Below, in pieces: positions 39,673 through 44,565 of a stretch of DNA of 44,565 nucleotides. Location of the stretch: NCBI GenBank assembly GCA_036507955.1, contig DATCIH010000040.1, forward strand, positions 1-44,565. Reading direction: 5' to 3'. Position 1 is the stretch's first letter. Each line of letters starts with the position of its first letter. The position numbers were made by a program, and so were the translations under genes. A model generated the notes under the pieces. That model was not told the DNA's origin, searched no databases, and saw only the letters and a list, made by a program, of their open reading frames with translations. Source of the stretch: DATCIH01 sp036507955 (GTDB lineage Bacteria; Bacillota; Clostridia; Clostridiales; Clostridiaceae).

Positions 39673-41544
39673 ATGTCAATTTTTAAACTTTCTTCACCAA
39701 GTAAACGAATAGTTTTATCCTTAATGGAAGAAGCTGGGGCTATTAATTATGAAGCAATGATGGATGGAATATTAACCTGTAGTTCATCTCCCTTAGGTCT
39801 TATAACCGATAAATGTGATTTTACAAAGGGATTAGCCTTTAAATGTGAAAGTCGAGATATAATCGATGAAAGCTTTACTATAGCTGCCTTTAAAAAGTCA
39901 GTTTGCAGAAATTATGCAAATATTTTAAAGCTAGAATTTACTAAAGAGGACAATACTTTTATAGTAGAAGCAAGGGCTTACGATGATGGTATAGCTATAA
40001 GATTAATTGTTCCTGGCCAGGGAGAAGCATTAGTTTTAGATGAGGCAAACTATTTCACCATACCTGAGAACTCAATGGAGTTTTATGCTCAAAAACACAT
40101 ATTTAGCTATGAAGATCATTATAATCCTATACCTAAATGTGAGTTGTATCAAAATCCTCTAGCCTTTCCGACTTTGCTAAATACTGGTCATAATTTATGG
40201 GCTTTATATGCTGAAGCAGCAGCTTTTGGTGATTTTGGAGGAAGTAACTTAATTTCTAAGAAAGAAAGTCCCAGAAAACTGAAGTTATCAAAGTCGCCAG
40301 ACTTTATAGAGCCTATTAAAGTAAAATACCCAATTATAACTCCCTTTCGAGTAATATTAATAGGTAGCTTAAATGATATTGTGTGCTCTAATACTCTTGA
40401 AAGTCTTAATCCACCTTCAATTGTTGAGGATCAATCCTTTATAAAAGCAGGGGTATCTGCTTGGAGCTGGATGACTGAAAATAAATCAACTAGAAATACA
40501 AAGCGTATATATGAGTATGTTGATTTTGCAGCAGAAATGGGCTTTACATATTATGTTGCAGATGGTGGATGGCCAGGTCATGTGGACATTCCTGGCCTAG
40601 TAAAATATGCGGAAAGCAAGAACGTTAAAATATGGATTTGGGAACATTCAGCAGATATGAGAGATTTTAAAATAGCAGATGAGAAAATGAAGCTATGGTC
40701 CTCCTGGGGAGTTGTAGGTCTTAAAATCGACTTCTTTGAATCTGATAAGCCAGATCGTATTGAGCAGTACACTATGCTAGCAGAACTTGGTGCTAAATAT
40801 AAGCTAATGCTAAATTTTCATGGTGCAACTAAACCTTCTGGTGAAAGTCGCACCTGGCCACATGTTCTTACGAGGGAAGCAGTTATGGGTGGAGAGTATC
40901 TTCAAAATTTTTCTAGCTATCTTCCGGGTGGTCCTGATGCTACACATCACTGCACCCTACCTTTTACTCGTAATGCTGTAGGCCCAATGGATTTTACACC
41001 AGTACTTTATAATTCCTATTTAACTGGTACTACAGATTGTCATCAAACTGCACTTGGCGTTATTTTTTTAAGTTATATACAGCACATTGGTGAAAGCCTG
41101 GAAAATGTATTAAAAAATCCAGCCAGGCCATTTTTATCAAGGCTTCCTGCTAGCTGGGATGATGGAATACTACTAGAAGGCTACCCTGCCAATTTTGTAA
41201 CTATGGCTAGGCGTAAAGGCGAGAATTGGTTTATAGGAGGTATATGTGCTAGACGTCCTAGAAATTCAGAGCTTGATTTTTCCTTCCTAGGTGAGGGTGA
41301 ATACACAGCTACTTTATATAGAGATGACATGAGTGATATGCGTCCCTTTGATGCTGCAATAGGGGCAATGCCAAAAGCAAATAAGGAGATTTGTGATTGG
41401 ATTGATGCTCAAAGACAAAGACCTGCTGCCCACCAGCATGATATGCACCTTACAAAGGTTGAAACCTTTAAGGTATGTAAAAATACAAAGCTAACCGTAC
41501 CCCTTTGTGTAAATGGTGGATTTGCTATGTATTTACAAAAATAA
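39673..41544 (+). CDS. Glycoside hydrolase family 97 (alpha-glucosidase/alpha-galactosidase)
   Basis: 623 aa. GH97 layout: N-terminal beta-sandwich (LSSPSKRIVLSL, EARAYDDGIAIRLIVPG), a TIM barrel from SAWSWMTENKST through YYVADGGWPG, and a C-terminal beta domain. Asp353 in GLKIDFFES lies where retaining GH97 enzymes carry their nucleophile, and Glu402/Glu408 (TREAVMGGEY) are acid/base candidates, so a retaining alpha-galactosidase type is more likely than the inverting SusB type (inference). It has no signal peptide, unlike the periplasmic Bacteroides enzymes. AGGAGG site. GH97 is mainly a Bacteroidetes family, so earlier transfer is possible. Confidence 0.87.
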   Translation: MSIFKLSSPSKRIVLSLMEEAGAINYEAMMDGILTCSSSPLGLITDKCDFTKGLAFKCESRDIIDESFTIAAFKKSVCRNYANILKLEFTKEDNTFIVEARAYDDGIAIRLIVPGQGEALVLDEANYFTIPENSMEFYAQKHIFSYEDHYNPIPKCELYQNPLAFPTLLNTGHNLWALYAEAAAFGDFGGSNLISKKESPRKLKLSKSPDFIEPIKVKYPIITPFRVILIGSLNDIVCSNTLESLNPPSIVEDQSFIKAGVSAWSWMTENKSTRNTKRIYEYVDFAAEMGFTYYVADGGWPGHVDIPGLVKYAESKNVKIWIWEHSADMRDFKIADEKMKLWSSWGVVGLKIDFFESDKPDRIEQYTMLAELGAKYKLMLNFHGATKPSGESRTWPHVLTREAVMGGEYLQNFSSYLPGGPDATHHCTLPFTRNAVGPMDFTPVLYNSYLTGTTDCHQTALGVIFLSYIQHIGESLENVLKNPARPFLSRLPASWDDGILLEGYPANFVTMARRKGENWFIGGICARRPRNSELDFSFLGEGEYTATLYRDDMSDMRPFDAAIGAMPKANKEICDWIDAQRQRPAAHQHDMHLTKVETFKVCKNTKLTVPLCVNGGFAMYLQK

Positions 41545-41551
41545 TCTAATC

Positions 41552-41612
41552 ATATATAAAATTAAAGGATTAATTGCTGCGTAACAGTTGTTAATCCTTT
41601 AATTTTATATAT
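41552..41612. terminator. Long bidirectional terminator after the GH97 gene
   Basis: A perfect 22-bp inverted repeat (41552-41573 with 41591-41612), beginning ATATATAAAATTAAAGGATT, and a 17-nt loop. It overlaps the stop of the convergent sensor gene (41605). The inner AAAGGATTAA / TTAATCCTTT is shared with the terminator at 38483. Confidence 0.8.
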
Positions 41613-44514
41613 CAGATATCATAAGAAATTTTTCAAGATCCACAATTGAAAGGGGTTTAGAAAATAGATAGCCTTGTATTATGTCGCAGTCATGGCGCTC
41701 CAAATAGTCTAATTGCTCATAGCTTTCTACACCTTCAGCTACAATGTTTAAACCCATTTGATGTCCCAGGGCTATTATTGAATCTGTCACCAAACTGTTT
41801 TCAGCATTTGTTATATCATCAATAAACAGCTTGTCTATTTTTAAAGTTGTTATTGGTATTTTTCTTAAGTAAGCTAGAGAGGAATAGCCAGTTCCAAAAT
41901 CATCTATGGCTATTCTTACTCCGATTTCCCTAAGTTTATATAATTTATCTATTATAGTATCTCTGGAATCCATAATTATTGATTCTGTAATTTCCAGTTC
42001 TAGTAGTGAAGGCTTTAAGTTACTTTTCTTTAATACATTTATAATTACATCCACAAAGTTATCTTGAACTATTTGAATTACAGATATATTTACAGAGATA
42101 ATAAATTCCTTGCCTTTTTTATTTATTATATTCATAACATAATTACAGGCAGTTTCAAGTATCCATTCGCCTAAGTTTATTATATAACCAGTTTCTTCAG
42201 CAACATTTATAAAGCTTAAAGGGGGAACCATACCAAGTTTTGGACTGTTCCATCGGAGCAGAGCTTCGAAGCCTATAATTTCTTTGGTCTTAACATCAAT
42301 TTGTGGCTGATAAAATAATGAAAATTCATTTCTTGCTAAGGCACCCTTTAAATTTTTCTCAATGTTTACTCTTGTTTCAATTTCTTCTTTGATTAAGTTA
42401 TCAAAGAAAGCATAAGAATTTTTACCATTTTCCTTTACTCTGTACATAGCCATGTCAGCACTACTAAGGAGCAGATCTATAGTTGTACCATTTAGAGGGG
42501 CTACAGATATACCAATACTTAAGGTGAAATTAAGTATATTGTCTTCTATTACTATGGCATCTTCGAAGCTTTTGAGGATATCCCTAGCCATATTTTCTGA
42601 AGCTTCAACAGTTGAAGCTTTTATAAAATATATGAATTCATCCCCACCAAATCTAGATAAGACTTTATTTTCATCTGCAAACTCACTAAGTCTTTCAGAT
42701 ATTCTAATGATTACCTTATCCCCGAAGGTGTGACCCATAGTATCGTTAATAAACTTAAAGTTATCAACATCTATAAATAGTATTACATCCACAGAAGCAT
42801 TTCTTTTATTCTCCAAATACTTACTTAGTTCTTCAAATATATATAAACGATTATATAAACCAGTTAAGGTATCGTGATATGCCAAATAATGAAGTTTATT
42901 TTCATATTCCTTAATGGTACTTATATCAATATGGGAGCCAGTCATTCTAACTGGTATTCCATATTCAAATATAACTTTACCTCTAGATTTAATCCATTTA
43001 TAGTCCCCACTTACAGTTTTCAAACGGAATTCACACTCATATTTATCGTTTTTTCCTTCTAAGCTGGACTTATTCCTAGCCTCAACCCTAGCTAAATCTT
43101 CAGGATGCACTAAAGTCTTCCAATCCTTTATCTCTTTAGTAAAATAGGTTTTATCATAACCTAACATTTCGAACCATTTCTCGGAGAAAAAGGTTTCTTT
43201 AGTGGTGATATTTTGATCCCATATCCCATCATTAGTAGCTTCAATTATCAGTCTGTAAAGTTCTTCACTTTCCGCTAATTCTTTTTTAGCTTCAATTAAT
43301 TCTTTAAATTGAAGGTTAAGTTCTTTATTTAAAAATATAAGTGTTATATTATTTTCTTCCTCTAAAAGCTTCATTTTTCGTATTTTAGTTATATATGAAA
43401 TTAAAACCCCTATAAAAATTAACATTAAAATAAAAGTAGTTGAGATAGCGATAACTAAGGGTTTGTAGGTTTTAACAAAGGAAAAGGGCTTATTGATAAC
43501 TTTAGTTCCCTTTGGTATAGAGCTTAGCCTATAGGAAAAATGATCAAGAATTATATTATCCACAATGTAAGTAGCATTTGAGCTTGTTATATTGTGGATA
43601 CTTGAAGCCTTTTCTCCGTTAAGTATCCTAATACCTAGCTCTGCGGCTTTTTCCCCTTGAACTTTTCCGCTTAACATGCTTCCACCAATAGCTCCATGGT
43701 TTAAGGAAAATTCATATAGATCATATATTGGTACGGTACTACCCTTATATAAACTTTCAATAAAGTAGTCAAAGTTTATTGGGGTGCCATCAATGTCCTT
43801 AAAGTAACTAGTTATTAAAAAAGCAGAATCCCTTTTATCTAGATGTTTGGAAAGCTCTATTATATTACTAGCGGATTTATCTTCTAATGTAATAACATTA
43901 AGATTCTTCCATGTGTTTTTTATAACATCTCGACTAATAATACCAGTTGAGGTTCCACTTTCGCTATTATCATAAAGAATATATAAATTTTTAATATTTG
44001 GATTAATTTTTAAAGCAAGTTTTACTGTGTTCTTAGGGTCAATATTTTCTCTAACTCCAGTAACGTTTAAGGCACCCTTTGTCAAACTTTCAATACCTTC
44101 TTCATTCACCCCACAAAAAACCACAGGTGCTGAAGAAAATAGTTCCTTTCGGTTTTTTAAGGAAAATTCTAAAGCAGCGTCATCAGTTGCAATTACTAAA
44201 TCGGTTTTTTGATTTTTGTATTTAAGCTTTAGCGAATCATAAACATTTTTTAAATTCTCGGTTGTCGGGAAACGTTTCCAATCTATATATTCTATTGATA
44301 CATCCATAGATAGCTTTGAACTCTTAAGCTTTGAGAGGATAGCACTTGTTTCATCATCACTAAAAGCAAACCCATTATTATATGAGTTTAAAATAAGGAT
44401 ATTATACTTAACAGGCTCAGCTTTTACAATTTCGGAAGTAATAATAAAGGAAAAAACATTAATTAAAATAACCAAAAGGATAGCTTTTAATATCCTATTA
44501 TTAAAGTTCTGCAA
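41605..44514 (-). CDS. Membrane sensor with ABC-substrate-binding, PAS, GGDEF and EAL domains
   Basis: 969 aa, starting at a TTG (44514) with AGGTG 5 nt upstream. A signal anchor (about 10-30) is followed by an extracellular region like ABC transporter substrate-binding proteins (PF04392 type; YNILILNSYNNGFAFSDDE, FCGVNEEG; about 35-340). A transmembrane helix (about 350-375) and a short coiled coil come next, then a PAS domain (about 418-540, NDGIWDQNITTKETFF), GGDEF at 623-627 and EAL at 750-752 with DDFGTGYSS. Both cyclic-di-GMP motifs are intact, so it could make or degrade c-di-GMP. The sensor part may read a small extracellular ligand. It is convergent with GH97. Confidence 0.9.
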   Translation of the reverse strand: MQNFNNRILKAILLVILINVFSFIITSEIVKAEPVKYNILILNSYNNGFAFSDDETSAILSKLKSSKLSMDVSIEYIDWKRFPTTENLKNVYDSLKLKYKNQKTDLVIATDDAALEFSLKNRKELFSSAPVVFCGVNEEGIESLTKGALNVTGVRENIDPKNTVKLALKINPNIKNLYILYDNSESGTSTGIISRDVIKNTWKNLNVITLEDKSASNIIELSKHLDKRDSAFLITSYFKDIDGTPINFDYFIESLYKGSTVPIYDLYEFSLNHGAIGGSMLSGKVQGEKAAELGIRILNGEKASSIHNITSSNATYIVDNIILDHFSYRLSSIPKGTKVINKPFSFVKTYKPLVIAISTTFILMLIFIGVLISYITKIRKMKLLEEENNITLIFLNKELNLQFKELIEAKKELAESEELYRLIIEATNDGIWDQNITTKETFFSEKWFEMLGYDKTYFTKEIKDWKTLVHPEDLARVEARNKSSLEGKNDKYECEFRLKTVSGDYKWIKSRGKVIFEYGIPVRMTGSHIDISTIKEYENKLHYLAYHDTLTGLYNRLYIFEELSKYLENKRNASVDVILFIDVDNFKFINDTMGHTFGDKVIIRISERLSEFADENKVLSRFGGDEFIYFIKASTVEASENMARDILKSFEDAIVIEDNILNFTLSIGISVAPLNGTTIDLLLSSADMAMYRVKENGKNSYAFFDNLIKEEIETRVNIEKNLKGALARNEFSLFYQPQIDVKTKEIIGFEALLRWNSPKLGMVPPLSFINVAEETGYIINLGEWILETACNYVMNIINKKGKEFIISVNISVIQIVQDNFVDVIINVLKKSNLKPSLLELEITESIIMDSRDTIIDKLYKLREIGVRIAIDDFGTGYSSLAYLRKIPITTLKIDKLFIDDITNAENSLVTDSIIALGHQMGLNIVAEGVESYEQLDYLERHDCDIIQGYLFSKPLSIVDLEKFLMISDI

Positions 44515-44565
44515 AAAATCACCTCATCAAAAATAACAATTGACAAACTATGATTATTTTTATCC

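Overview
The window is AT-rich, low-GC Firmicute DNA, most like a Clostridium-type anaerobe: strong AGGAGG-type ribosome binding sites, A/T-ending codons, a clostridial aromatic operon order, a preQ1-I riboswitch, a single-chain PurL and small-protein cassettes typical of Clostridia. I cannot name a species from the sequence.

Layout. 1-3300: the 3' part of a two-domain glycosyltransferase, a membrane-anchored polysaccharide deacetylase and, convergent to it, an RluF-type pseudouridine synthase. 3438-4448: a degenerate IscB element with an omegaRNA-like leader and IS200/IS605-like end hairpins, which lies exactly between the Shine-Dalgarno sequence and the ATG of cinA. 4449-8496: cinA, a small possibly frameshifted gene, REP-like hairpins and a short cobalamin-dependent methionine synthase. 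8528-16203: an aromatic amino acid operon (tyrA-aroB-aroA-aroC-pheA-aroE-aroK, then aroQ) covering the steps from DAHP to chorismate plus the Tyr and Phe branches, but with no DAHP synthase. A cluster of DnaA-box-like 9-mers and a GAAC-N4-GTTC (LexA/Cheo-type) site lies between aroK and aroQ. 16254-20687: a small membrane protein, an Eis-like acetyltransferase, two esterases on the minus strand, and a histidyl-tRNA synthetase of unusual (eukaryote/Bacteroidetes-like) type.

20736-25800 is accessory. It holds a sugar isomerase-like TIM barrel and a Qnr-like pentapeptide protein. A 572-bp non-coding mobile element with about 22-bp terminal inverted repeats and a 9-bp target duplication has split a bidirectional terminator. 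Next come a DUF3791/DUF3990/small-protein cassette with a broken DUF3990 gene, a preQ1 riboswitch with queT, and more REP-like repeats. 25844-34232: purL behind a PurBox-like site, a small membrane protein, an intact IscB RNA-guided nuclease element with its omegaRNA (30338-32018), and topB. 34261-44514: carbohydrate use and signalling. This holds an esterase, an AraC regulator divergent from a GH31 alpha-xylosidase, a second AraC regulator divergent from a GH97 glycosidase, and a large membrane sensor with ABC-substrate-binding, PAS, GGDEF and EAL domains.

Most notable: two copies of one IscB element family, one intact and one nuclease-deleted, whose comparison gives exact element ends, a shared right-flank motif ATRAAG (candidate TAM) and the predicted guides; the MITE-like insertion in a terminator loop; the decayed DUF3990 cassette; and the DnaA/LexA-like site cluster in the aro operon.
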